Made by a program: the position numbers and the translations under genes | Notes under the pieces: generated by a model | Databases searched by the model: none | Told to the model about the DNA's origin: nothing | What the model saw: only the letters and a program-made list of their open reading frames with translations | Part shown: positions 8,301 to 16,308 of the stretch, in pieces | Layout: every line of letters begins with the position of its first letter | Position numbering within the stretch: the stretch's first letter is position 1 | DNA from: an uncultured Verrucomicrobiota bacterium | Lineage (GTDB): Bacteria > Verrucomicrobiota > Kiritimatiellia > CAJWTS01 | DNA: 41,859 nt | NCBI GenBank assembly: GCA_913047795.1 | Contig: CAJWTS010000034.1 | Location: 1 to 41,859, forward strand | Direction: 5' to 3'

Positions 8301-10618
8301 TCGACATCGCCGCTGAGAACGATGCCGCAAGCGACGCACAGGCCGCTGTAAACGCCTCAGCGACCAGCCTGGCCTACGCCATCAATAATCATCCCGTAAT
8401 CCAGAACCGCATCAAGCACGCCGTTTACGGCATTCTCTGGTACCTCGCCTTACTCGTGCCGTTCGTGATCTTCTTCGAAAAGCTCGTCTTCGGATTCACA
8501 GACATTCGCAAGCAGCTCATGATGAACGGCATCATCTTCCTCGCCTTCTTCTCCATTCTCCGCTTTTTCCATCCCGCCTTCCAGATCGTACGATCCTCCC
8601 TGATGATCCTGCTGGGCTTCATCATCTTTCTGCTGACCCTGCTCGTGACGCTCATGGTCAGCGGCAAATTCAAGCAGAACCTGAAGGAACTGCGCAGCAA
8701 GGAAGGGCGTGTCGAAGGTGCCGACGTCAATCGCGGCGGACTTATCGGCGCGGCATTAATGCTGGGCCTGAACAACATGCGCCGCCGCAAGGTACGCACA
8801 GGGCTGACCTGCCTGACCCTCATCTTCATTACCTTCGCCATGATTTGCTTTACGTCGATCTCCAGTAACCTTGTGAATACGGAATACATCACGGGGCGCT
8901 CCGCGTGGAATGGCATCACGATTCAAAAAGAAGGTTTCCTCCCCCTGGATCCCACCGAGATTACGAATCTTCGGCGCCTGTACGCGGACCGCCTGCCGAT
9001 GGCTCAGACCGTATGGATTACGGGCGCCCTCAACGCATGGCACGTCCAACGCGTCGGTCTGCGCAACGCCGAACTCCCCGTTGAACGCGTATTCGATGTC
9101 GGTGAGACGCGCGTATCCAAGCGATCGATCGCGGACGGCGGCCTGATCCTGGACTGGTCGGAACCCCTGTTCAGTGGCATCGATGACATGCTTCTGACAC
9201 GGAAGGACTGGTTCCCGCGGCCGCCCGCAACGCAACGCGAAAAGATCACCGCGGCCGCAGAGGGCTACCAGGCACGCAACCTGATCGTGCTACCCGATCA
9301 GATGGCCGCGGCACTCGACATTTCAGTCGAGGACGTCAACGCGGGGTCCGTTACGGTAACGATCGGCTCCACCGAATTCTTCGTATGCGGCATCATCGAC
9401 TCGGCGCAGCTCGGCCGCATTCAGGGCCTTGACGGCAAACCCATTCTGCCGATCGACCTGAATTCAATTCAGGCCCTGGGCCGAAAGAACCAGTGGGCGG
9501 TGATTCCCGAGGATACGCAGCGCATCGATCCGGCCCGTGTCGTCCTCGTGAACAAGTCCCCGGCGGGTGTGGCGAATATAGAACAGCGAACCGTATCGCT
9601 GTCGCTCCTCTTCCCCGACAAGCCCTGCCGCGTTGCGACGGATCAACCGGAACAGGCGCCACTGGGCGTCAAAGCCCAACGCCAGATCGTGCTCGAACAT
9701 CTCGAGCGCACGGGCGAAGCCGCGTATTACGCGATCGACGGTCTGGCCTATTACGGCGTCCGCAAACGCGCGCGCAGTATCGGCGGTCTCCTGCAACTCC
9801 TGGTCCCGCTCCTGCTCGCAGCCCTGACCGTTTTCAATACTATGCGTGGTTCCGTGTACGAACGTAAGGACGAGATCTACGTATACAACGCGGTGGGCAT
9901 TGCTCCGAATCACGTTTTCTTCATGTTCATGGCCGAGGCGGGAGTCTACGCCGTGATCGGCGCCATGATGGGTTATATCCTCAGCCAGGGCACGGGTCGG
10001 CTGCTGACCGCCCTCGGACTCACCGGTGGGCTCAACCTTGACTACAGTTCGATCGAAACCATCTACGCGTCCATCGCCATTATCGGCGCGGTTCTACTCT
10101 CAACCGTGATTCCCGCGCGCGATGCTGCACGGGTCGCATCCCCCTCGGGCGTGGCCTCCTGGGCTCTGCCGGAAATCTCGGGCGACGTCATGACCTTCAA
10201 CCTGCCTTTCACCTTTACGCCACACGACCGGCTCGCCGTGGTCAGCTACTTCAGCCGCTGGCTGGACGCACACGGCGAAGGCAGTTCGGGACCGTTCTAC
10301 TGCGCCCCACCCGAGGCGAGCCTCGAGACGGATGAACACATCCCAGTGGTCGCGAGCACAGTCTGGCTGAAACCCTATGATCTTGGTGTCTCGCAACGCA
10401 TGGAGATCTCGCTACCAACCGATCCCGAGACGGATGAGTTCATCGCGCATGTCAGGTTGACACGCCTCAGCGGCAATATCGTCGGCTGGCAGCGCACGGT
10501 GAAGCCGTTCCTCGGCGTCGTGCGTAAGCAGTTTCTTAACTGGCGTGCCACGACGGACGGTGAACGCAGTGCAATGTTTGAGGAAGCTCGCGAAATCATC
10601 AAGGATACGACCCTTTGA
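5366..10618 (+). CDS. Giant FtsX/MacB-type permease fused to degenerate M28-peptidase-like domain
   Basis: This is a 1750-residue fusion. An N-terminal membrane anchor (about 22-43) is followed by a large, probably periplasmic region. Residues about 65-360 follow the layout of M28 aminopeptidases: an RLSGSPG stretch, then NIVGVLPG, LILSAPYDG and RDVIFVATAGHAQARAG. The zinc ligands appear lost: the usual HxD is PYD, the DNxSG segment reads ISPTAEAALS, and the GEE pair reads GHA. About 650 unrecognised residues follow. Three hydrophobic segments (about 1018-1040, 1049-1070, 1077-1100) precede the FtsX core: LGLNNMRRRKVRTGLTCLTL with a TM at about 1145-1165, an extracytoplasmic domain, then TMs at about 1472-1492, 1516-1538 and 1566-1588. 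A 145-residue soluble tail closes the protein. FtsX/MacB permeases work with ATPases like those at 14332 and 15544. The start overlaps the previous stop. Confidence 0.85.
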   Translation: MTRTPPESEKPEATTSWLAQLLPTVLFLLLGWGLLHFFVTIVEPQERKPQVPFSADYSENPLLDVLALNRFDANMDAIADAGEPREGERAIGRLSGSPGFHRTEALILDTFTRAGLNIHTQALQVVVPVTEVCEILDETGQPLENVRLYPVIPAGLLPMALPPEGITANLLATHDLGTGNLYGHDPTNTIILSYPGDGNGWPDLASLGVRALIIDDDELEKSFRTDADHGGSWWHAQQVTSEATFPRFYARGPLRRHAGRTVRIRCTVTWQERTVQNIVGVLPGRESNKEALILSAPYDGISVIPDISPTAEAALSLAMLLELVEALEPYRGTLKRDVIFVATAGHAQARAGVCRLMEAMDQLTPSEADYRSLEEQLADEDTGRKRAAQAHALLERLPSDRAKRRAYLAAHNKDQDTASRKWLQAQLQVALGEINLGFRDAAMEARLTYMRAGHPAYRDGFDPLTAGEAERKDPAQRHPLLSAYLDRKRFDDRSANFMSSLLAEGITRPEFDAWNVRAKMLEHLARIVVHHQRRGTQIRQTIALRDTLARYQNTLTLNLRLYSGGHQSRRDLALLLGESGIGTIVLPQVAELANAITDKIPNIDGTPLFSVTHWGAADATGKAQSLNPHGSNPPFESRLWHTFGRQAFTLVNRHFVPPRLGTPEDDFKELNRDVVRGMRPTLGRAILSVAQGRVPFKSFESTRTGKIQTLRGAVFGQAGSASLIPSHPSTRRTFVRAYSGATPAADHIVTDKGTSRYPILQTDPYGRYDRRFLTGYSPWSVFTVDAVRFDSTGRVAYFKDNSPAGQSVLKSTGLSPKHFLAGRGKPVKPVNIPIFRATPIAIYNRINPQTLRNFQRVNFIDTVDLTTPKAIHQGTMLTMLEPDTRFYVTMMAGAPGNEEILDVRAFMLNVDPATIPNPEEPEIHGRGYLAADTPVLLRPFREAARSMTRTAQKRLALQSRFHMADEQSMDFQERSQTWLDIAAENDAASDAQAAVNASATSLAYAINNHPVIQNRIKHAVYGILWYLALLVPFVIFFEKLVFGFTDIRKQLMMNGIIFLAFFSILRFFHPAFQIVRSSLMILLGFIIFLLTLLVTLMVSGKFKQNLKELRSKEGRVEGADVNRGGLIGAALMLGLNNMRRRKVRTGLTCLTLIFITFAMICFTSISSNLVNTEYITGRSAWNGITIQKEGFLPLDPTEITNLRRLYADRLPMAQTVWITGALNAWHVQRVGLRNAELPVERVFDVGETRVSKRSIADGGLILDWSEPLFSGIDDMLLTRKDWFPRPPATQREKITAAAEGYQARNLIVLPDQMAAALDISVEDVNAGSVTVTIGSTEFFVCGIIDSAQLGRIQGLDGKPILPIDLNSIQALGRKNQWAVIPEDTQRIDPARVVLVNKSPAGVANIEQRTVSLSLLFPDKPCRVATDQPEQAPLGVKAQRQIVLEHLERTGEAAYYAIDGLAYYGVRKRARSIGGLLQLLVPLLLAALTVFNTMRGSVYERKDEIYVYNAVGIAPNHVFFMFMAEAGVYAVIGAMMGYILSQGTGRLLTALGLTGGLNLDYSSIETIYASIAIIGAVLLSTVIPARDAARVASPSGVASWALPEISGDVMTFNLPFTFTPHDRLAVVSYFSRWLDAHGEGSSGPFYCAPPEASLETDEHIPVVASTVWLKPYDLGVSQRMEISLPTDPETDEFIAHVRLTRLSGNIVGWQRTVKPFLGVVRKQFLNWRATTDGERSAMFEEAREIIKDTTL

Positions 10619-10678
10619 CAGATCCTAATCCGGTAACTACTATGATTCTCGAAATCATTCACAGGCGAAACAGCAGGA

Positions 10679-11182
10679 ATGGCAGATCTACACGAAAAAA
10701 AGGCGCTGGTACTCACTCCATCACACGGGTTCGCGTACATTGCGTTCTGGCAATGGGCCGCCTTCACGGTTCTCCTGCTCCTGATCTGGACCAACGAAAT
10801 CCTGGATCTGCCCGCGCTCTGGTACGGCACGGCGCCTCGGGCAGCGGACATTTCGCGCGGGCTTTTGGCGACCGCGGCCGTCCTCCTCACCGGCGTGATC
10901 GCAACTGGGAACACCTACCTGCAGCAGCGTCGTCTGATCCACAGCATGGTTGCGATCTGTTCATATTGTCACAAGATCCGTGTCGAACAGGAACTCTGGG
11001 AGGGACTCGAGTCCTTCATCGACAAGACCTCGACAATCTCCATGACGCACGGCATTTGTCCGGAATGCTACAAGAAAGCGGTCGCCGAAGCGTTCCCCGA
11101 AGACGCCGCCAGCACGGCGGACGAGCCCGCAACACCGGCGAAGGGCGCCGGGCATGACGGAAAAGATACCGAAGGGCGCTGA
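10679..11182 (+). CDS. Two-TM protein with paired CxxC zinc-binding domain
   Basis: This 167-residue protein has hydrophobic segments at about 17-39 and 58-80 and then a cytoplasmic-looking domain with CSYCHKIR, about 35 residues, and HGICPECYKK. The same pattern (I-C-x-x-C-K-K-I-R ... SHGICPEC) is familiar as a short C-terminal module of some sensor kinases and response regulators, where it probably binds a metal; no kinase domain is present here. The tail is low-complexity and rich in Ala, Glu and Thr. It lies 60 nt after the giant permease gene and overlaps the next gene by 29 nt, so it belongs to the locus. The ATG has AGGA directly before it, closer than usual. Role unknown; an accessory or sensing subunit is a guess. 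Confidence 0.75.
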   Translation: MADLHEKKALVLTPSHGFAYIAFWQWAAFTVLLLLIWTNEILDLPALWYGTAPRAADISRGLLATAAVLLTGVIATGNTYLQQRRLIHSMVAICSYCHKIRVEQELWEGLESFIDKTSTISMTHGICPECYKKAVAEAFPEDAASTADEPATPAKGAGHDGKDTEGR

Positions 11183-13169
11183 CCCCGAACTCGAGATCTA
11201 TCGGTCCGTCCTCGAGACGCCGACCGAGTTCAAGAACGGGTTTACCGGGATCGCCGTCGCCGGCGCATTCTTCTGCGGCCTGCTGATGATGCCGGGGGCA
11301 ATCTACCTCAGCCTGATCACCGGCCAGAGCATCGCCGCTGCCTGGGTGACCGTCATTATTTTCTCGGAAGTCTCGCGTCGCGCCATGCGCACCGTGAGCA
11401 AACAGGAACTCGTCATTCTGCTGACCGTCTCCGGGGCCATGACAGTCGGTGTTGGAGTTGGATTGGCGGGCGGACCTATTGCGCAGTTGATCTGGCGTCA
11501 GTATCTCATCCAGAGCGACGCCGTGCGCGACATCGGCTTGATGGGCCAGTTCCCGTCGTGGTGGGTACCGGATGCGACCAGCGAAGCCATCACCGAACGT
11601 AACCTGCTGCATCGCGCCTGGATGATCCCGGTAGTGATCATGCTTTTCATGCACGTCGTTGGGCGCATCAAGAGCTACACCCTGGGCTATTTCTTCTTCC
11701 GCTTGACCTCCGACGTGGAACGACTCCCCTTCCCCTTCGCCGGTATCGCGGCACAGGGCGCCATGGCACTGGCCGAGTCCGGGGAGCGGCACACGACCTG
11801 GAAATGGCGCGTTTTCTCACTCGGCGCCATGATCGGGATCGGCTTCGGCATCCTCCAGATCGGCGTCCCCATGGTGACCGGCACATTCCTCAACAAGCCC
11901 ATCATGCTGATCCCACTGCCATGGTACGATGCCACAACGCTCACCGAGGGATTCATGCCCGCCACGCCCACGGGCATGGTCATCGACCTGGGGCTTATCA
12001 TCGTGGGCATGGTGGTCCCCTTCTGGGCTGTCATGGGCACGCTCGCCTCCGTTATCCTGACGCTGGTCCTCAACCCCGCGCTACAGTTCGCCGGGATACT
12101 GACGCGCTGGCAGCCGGGCATGGATACGGTTTCGACAACATTCAACAACTCGATCGATTTCTGGATGAGTTTCACCATCGGCGTCGCGGGGTCGATCGCG
12201 GTCATCTCGATCTATCAGTCGGCGCGGGACCTGATCAAGAAACGCAACGAGATCCGGGCGCGCACGGATGAAGTGGCAAGCAACCGGTCCATCTGGGAGA
12301 CGCCCGAGGGGCGCGGCGACTTTTCACCCTGGGTGGCCCTGATTATCTACGCGGTATCCTCCATCGCCGTGATCTGGCTCTGCTGCCTGCTGATCCCGCC
12401 TTTCCCCATGCGGATCTGGTTCCTCGTCTTCTTTACGTTTCTCTACACGCCGTTGATTTCGTATATCAACGCGCGCCTGATCGGTATCGTCGGTCAACAC
12501 GTCGACATCCCATTCGTGCGCGAGGCGGCCTATATTCTCTCGGGGTCGAAGGGTGTCGACATCTGGCTGGCCCCGATCCCGATCGAGAACTACGGCGCCC
12601 GCGCGCAGGACTTTCGATCGCAGGAACTGACCGGCACGAATTTCTGGTCCTATGTCAAAGCAGATTGCTTGATCGTGCCTCTCATCTTCATCCTCAGTTT
12701 TGCTTTCTGGGCCTTCATCTGGAAATCAGCCGCCATCCCCTCGGACATGTTCCCCTTCGCGCAGAAGATGTGGGACCTGCAGGCGAAGAACACGGTGCTG
12801 CTCTACTCCGCCACGCTCCCGACGGAGGGCGTGAAGCCGTTGTTCTACGAAGCCCTGCATCCCGAAGTCATTGGTGGCGCTTTCGGTTTCGGCATGATCT
12901 CGTTCATCGTTCTCACGCTCTTCAAGCTGCCCGTGATGGCTGTCTACGGTTTCGTACAGGGCGTAGGCCAGATGCCGCATGCGTTCATCCCGATCGTAAT
13001 CGGCGCCTTCATTGGAAAGTACTATTTCCATAAACGCTTTGGTCAGAAACGATGGCTGGAGATCGCACCCGTTCTTGCGGCCGGCTACGGCACCGGCATC
13101 GGGCTTATCGCGCTGCTGGGCGTTTCATTGAACCTCATCATCAAGGCTATATCACCGGCTCCTTTTTAG
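11154..13169 (+). CDS. Second OPT-like membrane protein of the locus
   Basis: This 671-residue protein is hydrophobic almost throughout, with roughly 14 predicted membrane segments. The opening (VLETPTEFKNGFTGIAVAG) and the segment LMMPGAIYLSLITGQSIAAA resemble OPT/DUF6785-type transporters, as do VERLPFPFAGIAAQGAMALA, where the family has a conserved E-x-L-x-F/Y-P element, and the closing GQMPHAFIPIVIGAFIGKYY segment. It lacks the large soluble insertion seen in the first OPT-like protein at 2757, so the two are not simple duplicates. It starts inside the 3' end of the zinc-binding gene (29-nt overlap) and is followed after 24 nt by an ABC permease gene. An oligopeptide-transporter-like role is inference from family resemblance; substrate and direction of transport are unknown. 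Confidence 0.8.
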   Translation: MTEKIPKGADPELEIYRSVLETPTEFKNGFTGIAVAGAFFCGLLMMPGAIYLSLITGQSIAAAWVTVIIFSEVSRRAMRTVSKQELVILLTVSGAMTVGVGVGLAGGPIAQLIWRQYLIQSDAVRDIGLMGQFPSWWVPDATSEAITERNLLHRAWMIPVVIMLFMHVVGRIKSYTLGYFFFRLTSDVERLPFPFAGIAAQGAMALAESGERHTTWKWRVFSLGAMIGIGFGILQIGVPMVTGTFLNKPIMLIPLPWYDATTLTEGFMPATPTGMVIDLGLIIVGMVVPFWAVMGTLASVILTLVLNPALQFAGILTRWQPGMDTVSTTFNNSIDFWMSFTIGVAGSIAVISIYQSARDLIKKRNEIRARTDEVASNRSIWETPEGRGDFSPWVALIIYAVSSIAVIWLCCLLIPPFPMRIWFLVFFTFLYTPLISYINARLIGIVGQHVDIPFVREAAYILSGSKGVDIWLAPIPIENYGARAQDFRSQELTGTNFWSYVKADCLIVPLIFILSFAFWAFIWKSAAIPSDMFPFAQKMWDLQAKNTVLLYSATLPTEGVKPLFYEALHPEVIGGAFGFGMISFIVLTLFKLPVMAVYGFVQGVGQMPHAFIPIVIGAFIGKYYFHKRFGQKRWLEIAPVLAAGYGTGIGLIALLGVSLNLIIKAISPAPF

Positions 13170-13193
13170 CGACCGGCAGACGAAACCCATCCA

Positions 13194-14186
13194 ATGGATC
13201 AGGTCGGAACACAGGAAAAGCTCCCGTTCTCGCGGGCCGTGCAGATCTCCATCCGCAGCATGAAGATCCGGCTCGGCCGTTCGATCGTGACGCTCTCCGG
13301 CATCGTGCTAGGTATCGCGTTCCTGATGAGCAACCTCGTGTCGCAACTCATCCTCGACGCGGTTAAGGAAGAGCGCGAACACCGACAAACGGTCGGGCTG
13401 ATGCAGGCCGTGTTCCATTCAGAAGTCGGCAGCATCGCCGAAAAACAGATCACCGCTGTTGTTTATGGCGAAATGAAGGCCGCCGAAAAGATGTTTCTCG
13501 ATAATCTCGGCGGCCTGACATCCGGCCAGATTCAGATTATCCGTCAGGGTGCTGCACTCCCGGAGACGTCTGACGTCATGATCGTACTGGGTCAGGACCC
13601 GCGCGCCGCACACTCTCTCGCCCAACTAACCGCAGGCCTGCCCGACAAACTGGTCCTGGATGCCCTGGGTACGCGTGACTATTCGGGTGATACGCCGGTA
13701 GACGTGCGGCGCGAACTTTTCTTCAGCGAGCAGACTGCGGAGCGCCGGGCCGAACTGGCGAAAGAACGGAAGGAAGCGACATTTCGTACGATCTGGATCG
13801 TAATCATCTCCGTATTCGTGACGATGATCAGCGTATCCAACGCTTTGTTAATGTCGGTCACCGAGCGCTTTCGCGAGATCGGCACCATGAAGTGCCTGGG
13901 CGCGCTCTCCTCCTTCATTCGCACGCTCTTCCTCATCGAAAGCTCCCTGCTGGGCGCCGCGGGCTCTGCCGTGGGTGTACTCATCGGCATCCTGCTTCCC
14001 ATGGTCATCTACGGTTTCACCTACAATTTCGGTGTAATCGCCGGCTCCATGGATTACCCCTTGCTCGGACTCTGCGCCGTCGTCGCTGTCATCATCGGAA
14101 CCGTCCTCTCCGTTGCCGCCGCCATCTACCCGGCACGCGTTGCGGCCAATATGGTGCCAGCGGATGCATTGAGGAGCACGGTCTGA
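13194..14186 (+). CDS. MacB/LolC-type ABC transporter permease (FtsX domain)
   Basis: This 330-residue permease has the four-TM layout of MacB/FtsX proteins: an amphipathic start with ISIRSMKIRLGRS, TM1 at about 35-58, an extracytoplasmic domain to about 195, then TM2 (about 200-222), TM3 (about 248-275) and TM4 (about 288-312). The cytoplasmic motif SVTERFREIGTMKCLGA is the classic coupling segment of the family, and the C-terminal IYPARVAANMVPADALRS is equally typical. The extracytoplasmic domain is short, about 140 residues. Such permeases act as mechanotransmitters or lipoprotein/peptide exporters with a LolD-type ATPase, here the gene at 14332 or 15544. No Shine-Dalgarno site is evident before the ATG. 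Confidence 0.93.
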   Translation: MDQVGTQEKLPFSRAVQISIRSMKIRLGRSIVTLSGIVLGIAFLMSNLVSQLILDAVKEEREHRQTVGLMQAVFHSEVGSIAEKQITAVVYGEMKAAEKMFLDNLGGLTSGQIQIIRQGAALPETSDVMIVLGQDPRAAHSLAQLTAGLPDKLVLDALGTRDYSGDTPVDVRRELFFSEQTAERRAELAKERKEATFRTIWIVIISVFVTMISVSNALLMSVTERFREIGTMKCLGALSSFIRTLFLIESSLLGAAGSAVGVLIGILLPMVIYGFTYNFGVIAGSMDYPLLGLCAVVAVIIGTVLSVAAAIYPARVAANMVPADALRSTV

Positions 14187-14331
14187 AAAATGAAAACGGA
14201 AGTTGCATTTTTCGAGACGACACGCCGGAGAAAGACGGAGTGATTACCGAAGAATGCGATCCCATGCTTAACTCGTGAAACCCCGAAAGAATTCTTAATC
14301 TTCAGTTTTCAAGGTTCCATGCCCTGACACA
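14187..14331. other. 145-bp gap between permease and ATPase genes, with micro-ORFs
   Basis: This is the longest gap inside the 2757-16278 locus. It holds an ATG-initiated 17-codon frame at 14190-14243 (MKTEVAFFETTRRRKTE). A second frame runs through the same bases from a CTG at 14183 to a TGA at 14276-14278 and encodes an acidic peptide with two Cys (SCIF and EECDP). Neither has a clear Shine-Dalgarno site and both could be chance. No terminator hairpin was seen, so transcription may continue through it. Confidence 0.25.
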
Positions 14332-15111
14332 ATGACGACACAAACAGAAACCGTCGACCAGATCTTCGACGCCGCATCATCATCGCGTCACTCCGGCTTC
14401 GTCATCCGGTCCGTCGACATTCGCCGCGTCTACCAGATGGGCGATTCGGAGACGCACGCCCTGCGCGGCGTGACGCTCGATATCGAACGCGGTGAATACA
14501 TGTCGATCATGGGCCCGTCCGGATCGGGCAAGAGCACGTTCTTTAATATGATAGGCGGACTGGACAAGCCCACCGCCGGCAAAGTCTACATCGACCAGGT
14601 GGACATCGCGCAACTGGATCCCTACGAACTCGCCTGGTTACGTTGCCGCAAGGTGGGGTACATTTTCCAGTCGTTCAACCTGATCCAGGTCATGTCCTGC
14701 CTCGAAAATGTCATGCTGCCCATGTCCTTTGCCGGGCTGGACAGCGAGAAAGCCCGCGACAAGGCGATGGATATCCTGGATAAGGTCGGACTCGGTGACC
14801 GAGCCCTGCACAAGCCTCAGGAAATGTCCGGCGGTCAACAGCAGCGCGTCGCAATAGCCAGGTCGCTCGCGAATTCACCCGACATCCTCCTGGCCGATGA
14901 ACCGACGGGTAACCTGGACTTAAGAACCGGTGAAGAGATCATCGAGTTATTTGTGAAACTCCGCGACGATCTTGGCGTTACGATCATCACCGCCACCCAC
15001 GACCTGAAGATGTTACGCGCGTCCGACCGAGTCGTCTGGATCGACGACGGATTGATCACAAAAGTAACCACACCGGACGAAATGAACATCGAGATATCGG
15101 AGATTCATTGA
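14332..15111 (+). CDS. ABC transporter ATP-binding protein, LolD/MacB type
   Basis: This 259-residue ATPase has all core motifs: Walker [10 protein letters not shown] (61-69), Q-loop Gln113 in YIFQSFNL, signature MSGGQQQRVAIARS (165-178), Walker [13 protein letters not shown] (185-196) and switch His223 in TATHD. The [10 protein letters not shown] sequence and the length are typical of the LolD/MacB/FtsE subfamily, which energises FtsX-type permeases at the inner membrane. About 28 extra residues precede the usual domain start. Its likely partners are the 330-residue permease immediately upstream and/or the giant permease at 5366. The PqqD-like gene follows after 23 nt. A second, similar ATPase gene two positions on suggests two transporters or a heterodimeric motor. 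Confidence 0.95.
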   Translation: MTTQTETVDQIFDAASSSRHSGFVIRSVDIRRVYQMGDSETHALRGVTLDIERGEYMSIMGPSGSGKSTFFNMIGGLDKPTAGKVYIDQVDIAQLDPYELAWLRCRKVGYIFQSFNLIQVMSCLENVMLPMSFAGLDSEKARDKAMDILDKVGLGDRALHKPQEMSGGQQQRVAIARSLANSPDILLADEPTGNLDLRTGEEIIELFVKLRDDLGVTIITATHDLKMLRASDRVVWIDDGLITKVTTPDEMNIEISEIH

Positions 15112-15134
15112 TCCGCTAAAGACCGCGAAACGTT

Positions 15135-15530
15135 ATGCCCGCCATTCAAAACTCCAATGACGCGCCCGCGATCGGGGACCCGTTCGCGGTTGTGCCCATC
15201 GTGCCCCCTAACGTGGAGACTCGCACGGACGAGAAAGGCCAACTCCACCTGCGTGTCACGCCGCCGCTGGCCGGGCTTAAGAAGCAACTGGCCCGATGGA
15301 TGGGCCAGGACCATTCCCACCGCATCGCACTCGATGAGCACGGCACACAGTTTTTCCAACTGATAGACGGTCAACGCCGACTGCGGGACATTGCAGACGA
15401 AATGACCGCCGGCTCGGATCGATGCCGTGAGGACGTGGAGTCGGGCGTCATCCTCTTTACGAAACAATTGATGACCCGCAACATGATCGCCCTCGAAATT
15501 CCCGTGTCCAAGGACCCATTAACCGATTAA
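15135..15530 (+). CDS. PqqD-like protein (RiPP recognition element-like fold)
   Basis: The last 75 or so of 131 residues follow the PqqD pattern: HRIALDEHGTQFFQLIDG (about 59-76), RRLRDIADEMTAG, then an acidic helix and VILFTKQLMTRNMIALE. PqqD-type domains are winged helix-turn-helix folds that bind the leader of a precursor peptide and present it to a modifying enzyme, often a radical SAM protein. The N-terminal 55 residues are an unrecognised Pro-rich and then basic segment (RVTPPLAGLKKQLARWMG). No PqqE, radical SAM or other RiPP enzyme lies in the window, so PQQ synthesis is not supported. Its position between two ABC ATPase genes (23 and 13 nt gaps) makes a substrate-recognition or adaptor role for the transporter the most attractive reading, but that is inference. 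Confidence 0.75.
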   Translation: MPAIQNSNDAPAIGDPFAVVPIVPPNVETRTDEKGQLHLRVTPPLAGLKKQLARWMGQDHSHRIALDEHGTQFFQLIDGQRRLRDIADEMTAGSDRCREDVESGVILFTKQLMTRNMIALEIPVSKDPLTD

Positions 15531-15543
15531 CCAATCAACTGCC

Positions 15544-16278
15544 ATGGCTGACATCATCGCATCCGTAAAGGACGTTAAACGCCGCTACACCCTGGGCGAC
15601 GAAGATGTATGGGCGCTCAACGGGGTCTCTCTGGATATCTACAAGGGCGAATATCTCGCGATCATGGGCCCCTCCGGCTCCGGCAAATCGACGCTGTTCA
15701 ACATGATCGGCGCACTCGACGTGCCGACCGCGGGCACGATCGAGTTCATGGGCGCCGACCTGTTCAAGCTGCCCGAGGAGCGCCAGGCCTGGATTCGCTG
15801 CAACCAGGTGGGCTACATTTTCCAGACCTTTAACCTGATCACGGTCATGACCGCGCTTGAAAACGTGATGCTCCCCATCATCCTGCGGGGAGCGGGTGAT
15901 GACGAAGCGAAACGGCGCGCGGCGGAAATACTGGAACGCGTCGGCCTGGCGCACAGGCTGGATCACCTCCCAAATCAACTCTCCGGCGGACAGTGCCAAC
16001 GCGTGGCGGTCGCGCGCGCGCTCGCAAACTCCCCTGCGGTGATCCTCGCGGATGAGCCCACGGGTAATCTCGATTCAACGACGGGCTCCGAAATCATTCA
16101 ACTCCTACGCGAGTTGCAGCGCGAAGACAACGTCACCATCATCACGGCGACCCACGATGCGAAGATGCTGGATGTCTCCGATCGTATCGTCTGGATCTCC
16201 GATGGCCTCGTTGCACGCGTTGAACATCGCAGCGACGTCGATATCGCCGTCGGTACGTTCGGCAGGGAGTCACCCTAA
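15544..16278 (+). CDS. Second ABC transporter ATP-binding protein, LolD/MacB type
   Basis: This 244-residue ATPase has Walker [10 protein letters not shown] (42-50), Q-loop Gln94 (YIFQTFNL), signature [15 protein letters not shown] (146-160), Walker [13 protein letters not shown] (166-177) and switch His204. It is clearly related to the ATPase at 14332 along the whole domain but lacks its N-terminal extension and carries Cys after the signature GGQ. Both keep all catalytic residues, so neither looks like a dead partner. It is the last gene of the locus; the next gene is on the opposite strand, and a long inverted repeat lies in the gap. It could serve the 1750-residue permease while the other serves the 330-residue one, or the two could pair. 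Confidence 0.95.
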   Translation: MADIIASVKDVKRRYTLGDEDVWALNGVSLDIYKGEYLAIMGPSGSGKSTLFNMIGALDVPTAGTIEFMGADLFKLPEERQAWIRCNQVGYIFQTFNLITVMTALENVMLPIILRGAGDDEAKRRAAEILERVGLAHRLDHLPNQLSGGQCQRVAVARALANSPAVILADEPTGNLDSTTGSEIIQLLRELQREDNVTIITATHDAKMLDVSDRIVWISDGLVARVEHRSDVDIAVGTFGRESP

Positions 16279-16308
16279 CAGCCTGCCTATGATGTGGGTC
16301 GCGCGGGA

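Noticed and set aside
15135..15530. PQQ biosynthesis gene cluster suggested by the PqqD-like protein
   Set aside because: No pqqA, pqqB, pqqC or pqqE homologue lies in the window, and the neighbours are ABC transporter genes.
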